Notes: generated by a model from the sequence alone, not told the origin. Shown: positions 45,267-56,319, counted from the first letter of the stretch. The stretch: DNA of 64,000 nt from Nothopassalora personata (GCA_033816765.1 CM066295.1:124001-188000); one strand, 5' to 3'. Program-made: numbers and translations.

Positions 45267-46030
45267 ATGTCTACCGTACCCTCCTCGCTACCGTTCTCTA
45301 GCCGCTCCGCCTCCTCTAGTAGCATTAGTAGCGTTAGTACTACTAGCGCCTTAGAAGACGAGCGCCGCTAGGCGGCTCTAGTACGCGACGTACCTAGAAC
45401 GCCTAGTAGTCGTAAGCGACTAGTATCTCCCTCGTAGCTACTAACGCCCTCGCCCGCTACTAAGCTCTCGTAGAGGATTAACATATATATACGATGCCTC
45501 CTATACTTCGTTAGGGGTAAGTCTCTACGCGCGCCGCCTATAACTCGTATACTAACTACTTACTAGACGAGACCAAGGACTATAATAGTGTTACTACCGG
45601 CGAGCTCCTAAGGAAGTGTAGCCGCTATAGGCGTAATAGATATAGCTACGTACCTAATACTAGCTACGCTATCGCCTCGCTAGTAAGCCGCCTACGCGCC
45701 GCGCGCTCCTAGCGCGACTTCCTTACGGCTATAATGGGCTAGGCGCCTATAGACCTCTAGTAGTAGGAGCTAGTAGAGTAGATCCGCCTATGTGCCTAGC
45801 TAGGTAACGACATTACGGAGGTAAGTCGCTACTTCGCTCGTACGAGTCGACTACTACTCGCGGGGGAGGGCTCTAGTACGTCTCTTATACTTCGGCTAAC
45901 CCTTTCTATAGGCTATTAGGCAGTTTAATGCCTATAAGCATAAGCGTGCCGGGGAAACCCGTATACGTGCCTCCGCCGCCGCTACTACTACCGCCGACTA
46001 GGCGTTCCTACCTAAGTCACTACGTGACGA
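45267..46030 (+). pseudogene. Putative antisense Cys-rich/coiled-coil relic of chromovirus C
   Basis: Plus-strand relic between the 3' LTR and the end of pol, opposite to pol. It starts at an ATG after an ATT run and reads a Ser-rich N-terminus. After an apparent frame change a half cluster C-X2-C-X6-C is visible at 45617-45649 with two of three Cys now Tyr, followed by a helical, Arg/Leu/Gln-rich stretch. The first half of the cluster is not clear. Position and layout match the zinc-cluster genes of the other chromoviruses, but the sequence is distant. Confidence 0.4.
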
Positions 46031-46169
46031 TAACTGAGGCGCTCGCCTTACACACTACTCGCGGGCTCCTCGCCTACTACTACTCTACGTAGCCCCTAGT
46101 AGGCGCGCTACTCTTTAGCTTTTATTTTATTTATAGTTAAGAAAAGTTTTATTTATGCTCTAGTACTCC

Positions 46170-49100
46170 TATGCTAGTCTTATTTACTTCTCCTTAACGC
46201 CTTATAGTCGGCTACTATACGATCCGCATTCGCGAGGCCCTCCGCCGGTTCCTAGCTATTATACTCCTCTAGCTAGTCCTTCTACTAGACTAGATACTAT
46301 AGCTTACCCTTACGCTTACGCCTATCTAGTACTACCTCTACCTTATACTCTCCGTCCTTATTAGCTAGAGGGGGTACGGGTCTATCCTTATCGCTACCGA
46401 TATACGGCTCAAGAAGAGAGATATAGAAGACGTTATAGAGCCTTAAGTCGGCTAGTAGCGCTAGGCGGTACGCCTACGAACCGATAGCGTCCGTAATGCG
46501 GTATAGGCTAATAAACTTCGGACCTATCTTCTTCTTTAGCACTACTAACTTAAGGTTCTTCGTTAATAATAGGACTAAGTCACCTACGCGGTAGGTCTTA
46601 GCTTAGTAGGTCTTATTATAGTAGCGAGCCTAGCTTTCTACTATAGCCTTCTATCGCTCCTCGAGTGTAGCGCGTAGTTCTCGTATGCGACTCGTAGCTA
46701 TTACCGCTACTAGTACTCCCCCCCCCTAGGTCTCGTCTCGAGATCTAGTTAGTATAGGGGCAATCTTAGGTCGCTAACCGTACGCTATCTCGAACGGACT
46801 CATCCGTAGTATTAGGTAGATGCTATTGTTAGCTACGAATTTAGTAACTATAAGCTACTTAGCCTACTTAGTTTAATTGTTACTATAGTAATAACGAAGA
46901 TATTGTTCGAGGGTTTAGTTTACCCTCTTAGTTTAACCGTTAGTCTAAGGGTAAAAGGCCGTAGATAGCTTACGCTTTATACGCGCCTCGAAGTAGAAGT
47001 CGCTCCAAAACTAACTAGTAAAGACCGGACCTCGGTCGCTTACTATACCTAACGGGACACTGTAGTGTCGCACGACTTTATCTCGTAGGAGCCTCGTAAG
47101 CTCTACGGCTATATAAGTCTTCGTCGTCGGGATGTATAAGCTCATTTTTAAGTAGCGATCGACTATTACTAGAATCGCATTATATACGTAACCGGCTCGC
47201 GTACTTAGAGGTAGGTCCGTAATAAAATCTATAGTGATTTCCTACTACGGTCGCTCCGGTCTAGGAAGCGGTTATAGCCTACTATAGGGTCGATAGCGTT
47301 TAGCCTTCGAACCCTAGTAGGTCCTATAGGCTTAGACGTATTGCTTTACGTCCGTGCTAAGTAAGTCCTACTAATAATTACGTCGTAATAGCTCTTTAGT
47401 CTTAGTCCTTCTAAAGTAACCCGCGAGGACGTCGTCGTAGTGTATGCGAATTAGATACGACCTAATTGCGTAATCCCTAGGTACTACGATCGCGTCTCCG
47501 TAGTATATAAGGTTATCCTTTATATGCTATCCCTTAGCGTCCCTCGCGCTTAGCGCCTACGCTAAGTATACGATACACTAGTCGTCTTACTACTACGCGA
47601 TCTTTATTAAGAGTAGGATTAACTTACCCGTCGAGCTATAAGCTTAACCCTATATTACTATAGCGCATACTACTACTAGTAACGACGGCTTATCTTAATA
47701 GGGAAGGTTACCTCTCCGTACTACTATTACCGCGCCTATGTTGCCCTACATCGCCTCGTAGGTAGTAAGTACGCGCTTCACCGTCGGCTCGCTTATCCCT
47801 TCTAGAGACTCCTTCTAGAAAGATAGCTTACTTTATAAGGTAGGTAGTAAGTTCAAAGTTTGTTACATTATAGCTACGTAGTTACTACGTCTCGAAGGCG
47901 CGTCGGCTAGGTTAGTCTTACCCGGCCGATGCTCTACTACAAAATTAAAAGACTATAGGAACGTAGCCTATCGAGCTTACCGCCCATTTAGCTACTTTAC
48001 TATTATAAAGCCCTATAGGTTAGCGTAGTCGACTAGTACTCGTACCGTATACGTAGCGCCCTCTAAGTATAGCCTCTAATGCTTAAAAGCCTTAACTACT
48101 ATAAGTAGCTCTTAGTTATAGGTCTTATAATTGTACTCGGTAGGTATTATCTTACGAGAATAGAAGGCAATTGGATGCTACTTAGTCCTAAACAGCTAAG
48201 AGATAATGCCTATAATCGTAAAACCTAAGGCATCCGTCTTAACCCTCGTACGTAACGAAGGATCGAAGTGCCTTAGGATAGGTGCTCCGAGGAATCCGGC
48301 CTTAAGCTATCGAAACGCCTACTCTTTGCTTAAGGTCTACGTAAGAGGGCCCTACTTCTTACCGTCCTTAGATCCCTTTAGTAGGTCCGTTAGGGGCTTA
48401 TAGACCCTTAAGTATCCTTCTACAAAACGCCGGTAGAAGTTATAAAACCTAAGGAAGGACTAGACCTTATAAAAGGTCGTAGGTGTAGGCTATTCCTCGA
48501 TAGCGGCTACCCTACTCCTATCTATCGACACGCCTACGGCGCTTACGACAAACCTAAGGAACTCTATACTCTCCTAGAAGAAGTGACACTTCTTAGGGTT
48601 TGCGAATAGAGTAAACTTCCGTAGCCTCGTAAGCACTTCGCGCACGGCTCGTACGTGTGCCTTACGCGTCTCGCTATAGATAAGGATATCATCTAGGTAG
48701 ACTACGTAAATGTTATTAACTAAGCCGGTTAGCGCCTTATTAATATACCCTTAAAAGGTTACTAGTACGTTAGTTAACCCGAACGGTATTACTAGGTACT
48801 CGTAGTGTCCGTATCGCGTGCGAAACGTAGTCTTCCACTTATCGCCTCGCTTAATAGGGATACGATAGTAGGCGTCCTTTAAATCGATTATAGTAAAGAA
48901 CCTAGAACCTAATAGCCTATCTAGCGTCTCGCTAATTAGGGGTAGGGGGTATCGGTTCTTTACTATAATCTCATTTAGGCCTCTATAATCTATATAGAGC
49001 CTAAGAGTGCTATTCTTCTTTAGTACGAATAGGATAGGCGCACCCGCCTCGCTTACGGATCGCCTAATCTACCCCTTCTCTAGTACTTACGTAAGGTACT

Positions 49101-49986
49101 CCTTTAAGGCCTCTAGCTTAGTTAAGGACTAGTAGTATAGCGGCTTAAAAGGGGTTTCTTTCCTTTAACGAGATTAATCGTATACTTAACCCCGTCGGGC
49201 ATCTTACGCTTCGCCTACTTATTAGGTACGTATACATCTCGGAAGTCTACAAATTCTTTAGGCTACGAGGGGCCCTCTCCTTCGGGTACTGCTATAGTAA
49301 TAGCCCGAACACTTATCGTATAAACCTGCTTTAAGCTCTCGAGATCCTTAAGGAACTCGCGTGCGTCGCGCTACTGAATTGTAGGCGTCTCTATACCGTA
49401 GTACTACTAGTTATCCTTATCGGCCTTTACTATCCGATTACGATGCCGCTAGGGTCTACCTAAAATTACTAATAGCCTACCTATAGGTACCGCGTAGTAG
49501 ATAGCGTTACTTACGCGCTCTACTCCCGCGTTATTAGCGAGTCGTAGCCGAACCGTAAAGGCGCCGTAGCAATACCCTAGGTTATGCGTATACGACTCTA
49601 ACTTCGGTAGCCTTACCCTATTAATAGGTTGCATTTAATGTCGGAGTATATACTTATACGATACTAGGCTAAGATCCGTATAGTTATCTAGGAGAAACGT
49701 AGCCTCGCGAAAGCCCTTACGAGTCTCGACTACGCCTCGTAAGTAACGCGCTAGACACACATCTACTTACCTTAAAGGGTCGACTTTAGGAAAACTCGGA
49801 CTTAGGAGCGACCTACTTCTAGTCCTCTACCTTTTCCCTAGTCGCTACCCTTCTTAGTTAGAGCCTTCGTAGCGTCTACCCTACGAACCGCTTACGCGTT
49901 ACGGTCCTTCTATAGGTACCTATTCGGGCAATCCGTCTTAATATAACCCTTCTTATAGCATCTATAGTACTCCGCTTTAGTCCTAT
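46170..49986 (-). pseudogene. pol: Degraded pol and gag 3' end of chromovirus C
   Basis: Minus-strand relic. Chromodomain near 46210-46340 (an LQYLV..KD...YNS.EP pattern). RT catalytic YLDDILIYSE near 48685-48715. Protease end ILGRP near 49449-49460. CCHC knuckle near 49940-49980 with the first Cys and the His changed to Tyr. RNase H and integrase lie between. Many TAG stops. The plus-strand frame 48206-48403 is a shadow. Confidence 0.8.
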
Positions 49987-49991
49987 CGAAG

Positions 49992-50535
49992 TGTTACGGA
50001 TCGGATTGGGCCTGCAACCGCAAGCCAATCAGATACCTCACAGTTAAGCGGGCGCAGCCGCTGCAAAGTGTGTTACGGATCGGATTGGGCCTGCAACCGC
50101 AAGCCAATCAGATACCTCACAGTTAAGCGGGCGCAGCCGCTGCAAAGTGCTCTGCTGATCTGCTTGATCTGTCGAACAGATCAACAGATCAGAACAGATC
50201 AACAGATCAGAGCAGAGTACGACGCGAGACGATCTGCTGCTCTGTTTGATCTGTCGAACAGATCAACGGATTAAACAGATCAAGACTATGAATCTCCTTT
50301 GTATTTAGGAGCGCTGAGAATCCCTTATGGCTTCGAGGCGTTCAACTCACTGTTCAATATCACTGTTTGGAATACACCACAACCCAACCTCTGCCTCATT
50401 GTTTCTTGAGCCTTTGTAAGGTCAAGACACTACTGCTTCATCACTCTCCCTCAAACTTCCCATCGGCCCGAGAACAAACCCGATTGAGCTTGTCTTCTTG
50501 ACTTGTGATATCATTAGGTTATACCAAACCTAACA
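49992..50535 (+). repeat. 5' LTR of intact chromovirus
   Basis: 544 bp, TGTTACGG...CCTAACA. It opens with a perfect 79-bp tandem duplication (49992-50070 and 50071-50149), followed by many CAGATCAA/GATCTG motifs (50150-50285). A TATA-like TTTGTATTTAGG (50298-50309) lies about 30 bp upstream of GAGGCGTTCAA (50335-50345), the proposed RNA 5' end and primer segment. Confidence 0.97.
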
Positions 50536-50550
50536 GCTTTGAACGCCCTC
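50536..50550 (+). promoter_or_regulatory. Primer-binding site (putative self-priming)
   Basis: GCTTTGAACGCCCTC directly after the 5' LTR. TTGAACGCC (50540-50548) is complementary to GGCGTTCAA in the LTR (50337-50345). It lacks the TGG that pairs with a tRNA 3' CCA end. This is the arrangement of Tf1-type self-primed elements. Confidence 0.65.
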
Positions 50551-50554
50551 TACG

Positions 50555-52849
50555 ATGGGAGACCGACAGAGTGAACGGGGAACACCCGCCCCCAGTGAAG
50601 CAGGCAGAGCCCGACGACCTCAGACCGCAAACGATGCTATCAATGCCTTGGCTACTCATACAGGCAACGACACCCTCAAGGTTGGCAAGCCAGAATTCTA
50701 CTATGGCGATCGAGACAAGTTCGACACTTGGGTTGCTCAGATGGATATGTACTTCTTGTTCAACTCCATGGCTGAGAACCTCAAGCCTGTTTTTGCCACT
50801 ACCTTCCTGAGAGGACGAGCACAGCATTGGGTCAAACCCTTCCTTAGGACCTACCTGGACAGCAACGGCAACGACAACGCTAACGGGATCTTTACGTCTT
50901 ACGGTCATCTCAAGAGCGCGATGAAGAGCGTCTTTGGCATCTCGAACGAGGTTGCTACTGCTGTACGCGTCATCCAACATCTGACCCAGAAGACATCCAC
51001 TGCCGACTACGCTGCCAAATTCCAGGAGTACGCCCAGCTTACTGATTGGGACGACGAAGCACTTCAAGTCATGTACCGGAGAGGATTGAAGGAGCATGTC
51101 AAGGATGAGTTAATGAGGGACGGTCGAAGGATCGATGACCTGGGATCTCTGGTCAAGGTCACGATCGATCTTGACGACAGACTCTACGAGAGAGCTCTAG
51201 AGCGACGATACGACTCCAAAGTATCCGGAAGAGCCGGATTTACCCCAGGCTACGACAATCGTAACAAGGGCTTTAGCGACAACTACAGTAAGCCCAGAAA
51301 CAAGCCATACTACGGACCACAGCCAATGGAGCTCGACGTCACCGAAAGGGGTCGCAAGATCAGGAACAGCAAGGGGAACAGAAGACCCCCGAGCTCAGGA
51401 AAGGAAACACGAACCTGCTATGGATGTGGCAAACCTGGCCACCTAGCAAGGGACTGTCGCGGTAAGAATATGGTGCGCCGCGAACAGTTCAACACGATGC
51501 AACGACGAACTAGTAAACTTGAGAGCAGTGTCGGGTCTCCAGAAGACACCGACTATACTCAAGGAGTGGAGGAGAGAGCTAGCGAAGGAAGCACAGAGCC
51601 TCTCCTGGACCCCTCACAGGGACGAGGAGGATACCATGGGCAACAGATGACGGTCATTTCATCTGAATTGCGAAACCAACCACAACAGTTCAACATGATG
51701 ACACGAGGTCACACCAATTCCCCACGAGGACCTATACGAATGATCTTTCCAGACCACCCGGATGCGCAAGGAACCTGGGAACAACTCACTACAGTAGTGA
51801 GGGAACGATTCCCAGAACACGCGCGACAACGACAAGCGTGGCTCGACATTACACATAAGATCCTACAGGTCATAGAGGACTTCCCCAACGTAACGGAAGA
51901 ACCCTACAGAAGTCAACGACGCGAACTCCTGACGTTCTATGAAGGAGCCCGCCAAGAAGTCCTACGACTGGACCGAACAAGGGAATTTGGAATGATGACA
52001 AGAAGAGTCGACTACGAGATCGAATCCGAATCTCGAAATGGTCACGGAAGCCTTCATTGGCGATTCTGTTACCAAGACTCGTGTCAGGTTCACTACTCCG
52101 CCAAGTTAGGAGCAGGGTATTGGCCTCAGCAGCCGCGAGGAACCCTGGGAGCGCAACACAGGCAGGATGCCAAGCTCCAGGAAGTGGACGTCGACGAATC
52201 CTGCTTCGACGACGAGGACAAGGAAAACCAGGACCCAGGATGGAACGGATCGTGGTCACCCGAACCACAGGAAGAAAGTCAAGAAACCACCGGGCTGGAC
52301 AACATCCAAGAAGAACAGGATCCGGAAGAATCAAGCGACGAAGATTCCTCCGAAAGAGAAGAGAGCGACACCGACGACGACAACGAAGTCCAAACGTTTA
52401 CTATGGACGCACCAAAAATGATCTTCGAATTACTCGTACATGTAATTCGGAGAAGCGAAGAAGTCTTCCCAAAGATACAGCGACGACGCTACCTGCACCC
52501 AGAACAGTTCGATCTAATGCTCGACACGATGCGAGGGATGGTCTGGAGACACCCCATCGTGGAACACGACAACGATAGCGCCAAGATCGTACAGGAGCGA
52601 CCACCCATTGGAAGCAAGATGACCGCATTTGGATACATCACGCCGTCAGGAATAACGATCACGAATGAACTTAGGAAGTCAGTTCAGCACGTGAAAGCAC
52701 TCTACTCAGAAACGCAGAAGATCCAGGAACGCAACAACAGAGAAGCATGGAGACCAGGAGCTTCGCTACAGGTTCAAGCCGAAGCCTTGCGACACGAAAT
52801 GCAACGTTCTACCCACGCATCGGGAAAAGGATCGACTCCCCAGGAATGA
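50555..52849 (+). CDS. gag: Gag polyprotein of intact chromovirus
   Basis: 764 residues from the first ATG after the primer-binding site. Residues about 40-230 are the helical capsid-type retrotransposon gag region. Residues 288-301 form a single CCHC zinc knuckle (C-X2-C-X4-H-X4-C), flanked by basic residues, for RNA packaging. After the knuckle comes an unusually long extension of about 460 residues, including an acidic Glu/Asp/Ser-rich tract around residues 565-615. The frame ends 103 nt into the pol frame. The last 100 nt carry a slippery site (52822-52828), so a small fraction of ribosomes should make Gag-Pol. The minus-strand frame at 50519-51097 is a shadow. Confidence 0.95.
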   Translation: MGDRQSERGTPAPSEAGRARRPQTANDAINALATHTGNDTLKVGKPEFYYGDRDKFDTWVAQMDMYFLFNSMAENLKPVFATTFLRGRAQHWVKPFLRTYLDSNGNDNANGIFTSYGHLKSAMKSVFGISNEVATAVRVIQHLTQKTSTADYAAKFQEYAQLTDWDDEALQVMYRRGLKEHVKDELMRDGRRIDDLGSLVKVTIDLDDRLYERALERRYDSKVSGRAGFTPGYDNRNKGFSDNYSKPRNKPYYGPQPMELDVTERGRKIRNSKGNRRPPSSGKETRTCYGCGKPGHLARDCRGKNMVRREQFNTMQRRTSKLESSVGSPEDTDYTQGVEERASEGSTEPLLDPSQGRGGYHGQQMTVISSELRNQPQQFNMMTRGHTNSPRGPIRMIFPDHPDAQGTWEQLTTVVRERFPEHARQRQAWLDITHKILQVIEDFPNVTEEPYRSQRRELLTFYEGARQEVLRLDRTREFGMMTRRVDYEIESESRNGHGSLHWRFCYQDSCQVHYSAKLGAGYWPQQPRGTLGAQHRQDAKLQEVDVDESCFDDEDKENQDPGWNGSWSPEPQEESQETTGLDNIQEEQDPEESSDEDSSEREESDTDDDNEVQTFTMDAPKMIFELLVHVIRRSEEVFPKIQRRRYLHPEQFDLMLDTMRGMVWRHPIVEHDNDSAKIVQERPPIGSKMTAFGYITPSGITITNELRKSVQHVKALYSETQKIQERNNREAWRPGASLQVQAEALRHEMQRSTHASGKGSTPQE

Positions 52850-55800
52850 GCGACCAAAGGGAGTTATGCAACACTACACAGGCTCAAGCATCAACAACAG
52901 TGTTTCGAACGAAGATTATCGTCAACGGGCAACGGACATATGCCATGATAGATTCCGGAGCGAGCGGGAACTTTGCCTCCGAATCATTTGTCAAACGACA
53001 CGGATTAGCTACCCGAAGAAAGGAAGAGGGGTATGAATTGATCGCGGTAGACGGATCATCCTTACCCAGTGTGGAGCGCGAGACGATACCGCTGCCACTT
53101 GCAATCCAACAGCACCACGAGGAAATCACCTTGGATGTTACTGACATGGCCAGTCATGACATCGTACTTGGGATGCCTTGGTTGAGAAAGCACAACCCAG
53201 TAATCGACTGGAGAAGAGGAGTACTCAGGTTTGAACAATGCGATTGCGTTATCGACATTGAACCTACGCAGCGGCAGCGTTCGCTGGTAGATGAGGTAAG
53301 ACAGCTAAATAGGATACAGCTTGCACCGACTAGAAGGACAGAAGAACCACCTTCGACTGGGATAGACACCGACTTGGGGCAGTTGGGTCATGACATCACC
53401 GGAACGGATGGAAGTAACGCACCATCGAAGAATACCAACATTTCGGAGTTGGATATTCCCAAAGAATATCGCAAGTGGTCGCGACTCTTTGAAGAGGAAA
53501 GAAACAGGGACGCCTTACCTAAACACGCACCATGGGATCATAAGATAAACATTCAGCCAGGAAAAGAGCCTCCATGGGGACCCCTATATCAAATGTCCGA
53601 AAAAGAGCTCCAGACCTTACGGGAATGGCTGAAGGAGAAGCTAGCGAAAGGTTGGATACAGCGGTCCACCTCAAGCGCAGGCGCTCCATGCATGTTCGTT
53701 CCAAAACCAAACGGGAAACTACGACTCGTACAAGACTACCGGAAGTTGAACGAGATCACGATCAAAAACCGATATCCGCTACCGAACATCGAAGAAGCAC
53801 AGGACAGATTAACCGGATCAGACTGGTACACCAAGATCGACCTACGAGATGCCTTCTACGCTATACGAATGGCGGAAGGAGAAGAATGGAAAACCGCTTT
53901 CAGAACACGATACGGACTATACGAGTTTAAGGTCATGCCAATGGGATTGACCAACGCACCCGCATCCTGCCAGGACCTTGTCAACGAAACACTTAGAGAC
54001 CTACTCGACGTATGCGTCATCGCATATATGGACGACATACTGGTCTATACCAAAGGATCCCTCCAGGAGCACATCAAGCAAGTCCAGGACGTATTTGAAC
54101 GGCTCACCGGAGCAGGGTTCAAGACAGCACCAGAGAAATGCGAGTTCCACAGGAAAGAAGTCAAATTCTTGGGCTTCATCATCAGCACCACGGGGATCGC
54201 GATCGACCCTGCAAAGACACAATCGATCAGAGAATGGCCAGAACCAAAGTCAGTCAAGGACGTACAATCGTTCCTTGGACTAGCCAACTACAACCGGAAA
54301 TTCATCAAGGACTATTCGAAAACAGCAGCACCAATAACGATGCTTACGAGGAAAGACGTCAACTGGAAATGGGGAAAGGAACAATCTGACGCGTTCCAAC
54401 GACTCAAGGAGCAATGCGTGTCAGCCCCCACGCTTCGACTATTCGATGGTAGCAAGGAAGTCCACATCGAGACCGACGCGTCCGATATGGCAATAGGCGC
54501 ATGTCTAACACAGACACACGATGGGAAGCGACACCCAGTAGCCTATTACTCCCGAAAAATGACCACGGCGGAACAGAACTACGACATCCATGACAAGGAA
54601 CTTCTAGCCATAGTTGCTGCCATGCAACATTGGAGAGTATACGTCGAAGGACCACCAAAGTTAACGATTCTATCAGACCACAAGAATCTCACATACTTTA
54701 CGACAACAAAGGAACTTACCCGAAGGCAAGCCCGCTGGTCGGAGCTGCTGGGACAGTACAAGTTCGAGATCAAATATACTCCAGGGACAGAGAACGGCCG
54801 CGCCGACGCGCTGAGCCGAAGAAGCGACTACATGGAAGGAAAAGAACCAGTGCAACACAAGATACTCAAGACAAACCCCGACAGAAGTCTTAGTGCCAAC
54901 ACGAAAGAGTTCAACAACATCGTGCGGATACTACGCGACACAGAAGAACAATTCCCAATATCGCAAGGGAAATACCAAGTGCCAAAGGACCGAGAGGAAG
55001 AATGTATACGACAACATCACGACGATCCGCTGTACGGACACCCTGGAACAACGAAAACAGTGGACCTCATACAACGCAGCTTCTCATTTCCACAGATGAG
55101 ACAAAAAGTGCTACGCTACGTCAAACGCTGTGTACACTGTCAACAGAACAAGGCTGCCCGACATGCAAAATACGGTCACCTTCAATTCAGGACTCCTCCT
55201 ACGAAACCATGGGACGAAGTCACGATGGATTTCATCACCAAACTCCCCATCTCACGGGATCAAGTCACCGAACAACCCTACGACATGATACTGGTCATGG
55301 TTGACAGACTTACAAAGTATACACACTTCATCGCAGCATCAGAGACATACACTGCAGAACAGCTCGGATACTTGATACTGGACAGGTTGATCCGATACCA
55401 TGGATTCCCAGAAGTTTTCATCACGGACAGAGACAAGCTGTTCACTTCCAATTACTGGAAAACACTCATGGGAACAATCGGCATCAAACATAAACTGTCA
55501 ACAGCCTACCATCCGGAGACCGACGGACAAACGGAAAGAGCAAATCAAACCTTGGAACAATATCTACGGCACTACATCAACCATACACAAGACAATTGGG
55601 TTTCACTGCTGCCAATGGCACAGATTGCACTGAACAACCACAAATCAGAGACAACTTCTACGACGCCATTCTATGCGAACTTTGGAAAGGATCCTAACCT
55701 GTTTGGAGAACCTGGATTCCACCCACAGGCCGAAAGAGCAATCGTGACGACGGATACTCTTAAGGAAGTGCACAAAGAAGCGCAAAAAGCGATCACGGAT

Positions 55801-56319
55801 GCACAACATAAACTGTCTCACCAACGACAAGATGGCAGAAAAATGGCGCCTCTGCTTAAAGAGGGGGATAAGGTCTATCTCCTCACAAAAAACTTGAAAA
55901 CAAGGAGACAGACCAAGAAGCTGGATCATGTCAAGGTCGGACCATTTTTCATTGACAGAATCGTCGGACCAGTCAACTACCGCCTACGCCTACCACCCGA
56001 CGCAAAGATCCACCCAGTCTTCCATGTTTCCAGGCTGGAACCCGCGGACGCCGAAACACCTTGCCAAGAGAACTTCCATTTCGAGCCGGAAGCAGAGAAC
56101 GAATTCGAAGTCGAAAAAATCCTGAACAAGAAAGGTCAGCGATACCTTGTCAAGTGGAAAGGATACGACGAATCAGAAAATACCTGGGAACCGAGAGAGA
56201 ACCTCAAGAATTGCCGGGTGCTCCTGATGGAGTACCTCCGACACCAGAAGAAACCCGGAGCGAAGAAGGACCGTACAACCAGAAATCCGACGACACGTCG
56301 TATCCCTGATCGACCATGA
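52747..56319 (+). CDS. pol: Pol polyprotein of intact chromovirus (PR-RT-RH-IN-chromodomain)
   Basis: Open frame of 1,190 codons in the -1 phase relative to gag, probably made as a Gag-Pol fusion and not from its own ATG. Residues are counted from 52747. Protease: DSGA at 69-72. RT: YMDD at 427-430 within a typical Ty3/Gypsy polymerase. RNase H: first catalytic Asp at 577 in an ETDAS block. Integrase: HHCC zinc domain about 757-805, then D828, D894 and E930, an exact D,D35E spacing between the last two. Chromodomain: about 1119-1170 with VEKIL, YLVKWKGY and NTWEP blocks, including the aromatic residues expected to bind methyl-lysine. All key residues are present. The last 116 nt overlap the antisense zinc-cluster gene. 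Confidence 0.96.
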   Translation: METRSFATGSSRSLATRNATFYPRIGKRIDSPGMSDQRELCNTTQAQASTTVFRTKIIVNGQRTYAMIDSGASGNFASESFVKRHGLATRRKEEGYELIAVDGSSLPSVERETIPLPLAIQQHHEEITLDVTDMASHDIVLGMPWLRKHNPVIDWRRGVLRFEQCDCVIDIEPTQRQRSLVDEVRQLNRIQLAPTRRTEEPPSTGIDTDLGQLGHDITGTDGSNAPSKNTNISELDIPKEYRKWSRLFEEERNRDALPKHAPWDHKINIQPGKEPPWGPLYQMSEKELQTLREWLKEKLAKGWIQRSTSSAGAPCMFVPKPNGKLRLVQDYRKLNEITIKNRYPLPNIEEAQDRLTGSDWYTKIDLRDAFYAIRMAEGEEWKTAFRTRYGLYEFKVMPMGLTNAPASCQDLVNETLRDLLDVCVIAYMDDILVYTKGSLQEHIKQVQDVFERLTGAGFKTAPEKCEFHRKEVKFLGFIISTTGIAIDPAKTQSIREWPEPKSVKDVQSFLGLANYNRKFIKDYSKTAAPITMLTRKDVNWKWGKEQSDAFQRLKEQCVSAPTLRLFDGSKEVHIETDASDMAIGACLTQTHDGKRHPVAYYSRKMTTAEQNYDIHDKELLAIVAAMQHWRVYVEGPPKLTILSDHKNLTYFTTTKELTRRQARWSELLGQYKFEIKYTPGTENGRADALSRRSDYMEGKEPVQHKILKTNPDRSLSANTKEFNNIVRILRDTEEQFPISQGKYQVPKDREEECIRQHHDDPLYGHPGTTKTVDLIQRSFSFPQMRQKVLRYVKRCVHCQQNKAARHAKYGHLQFRTPPTKPWDEVTMDFITKLPISRDQVTEQPYDMILVMVDRLTKYTHFIAASETYTAEQLGYLILDRLIRYHGFPEVFITDRDKLFTSNYWKTLMGTIGIKHKLSTAYHPETDGQTERANQTLEQYLRHYINHTQDNWVSLLPMAQIALNNHKSETTSTTPFYANFGKDPNLFGEPGFHPQAERAIVTTDTLKEVHKEAQKAITDAQHKLSHQRQDGRKMAPLLKEGDKVYLLTKNLKTRRQTKKLDHVKVGPFFIDRIVGPVNYRLRLPPDAKIHPVFHVSRLEPADAETPCQENFHFEPEAENEFEVEKILNKKGQRYLVKWKGYDESENTWEPRENLKNCRVLLMEYLRHQKKPGAKKDRTTRNPTTRRIPDRP
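52822..52865 (+). promoter_or_regulatory. -1 programmed frameshift site
   Basis: GGGAAAA at 52822-52828 stands in the gag frame as G GGA AAA, the canonical X XXY YYZ slippery form. A 5-nt spacer is followed by a potential hairpin: GACTCCC (52834-52840) with GGGAGTT (52859-52865), 7 bp including one G-U pair, and an 18-nt loop holding the gag stop. A slip leads directly into the pol frame. Confidence 0.75.

Noticed and set aside
50068..50274. 68-codon frame within both LTRs of the intact chromovirus
   Set aside because: It arises from the 79-bp duplication and GATCAA repeats; identical copies only reflect LTR identity.
50519..51097. 192-codon minus-strand frame opposite gag of the intact chromovirus
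   Set aside because: It lies wholly opposite the conserved capsid coding region, has no recognisable motif and is not seen in other copies.
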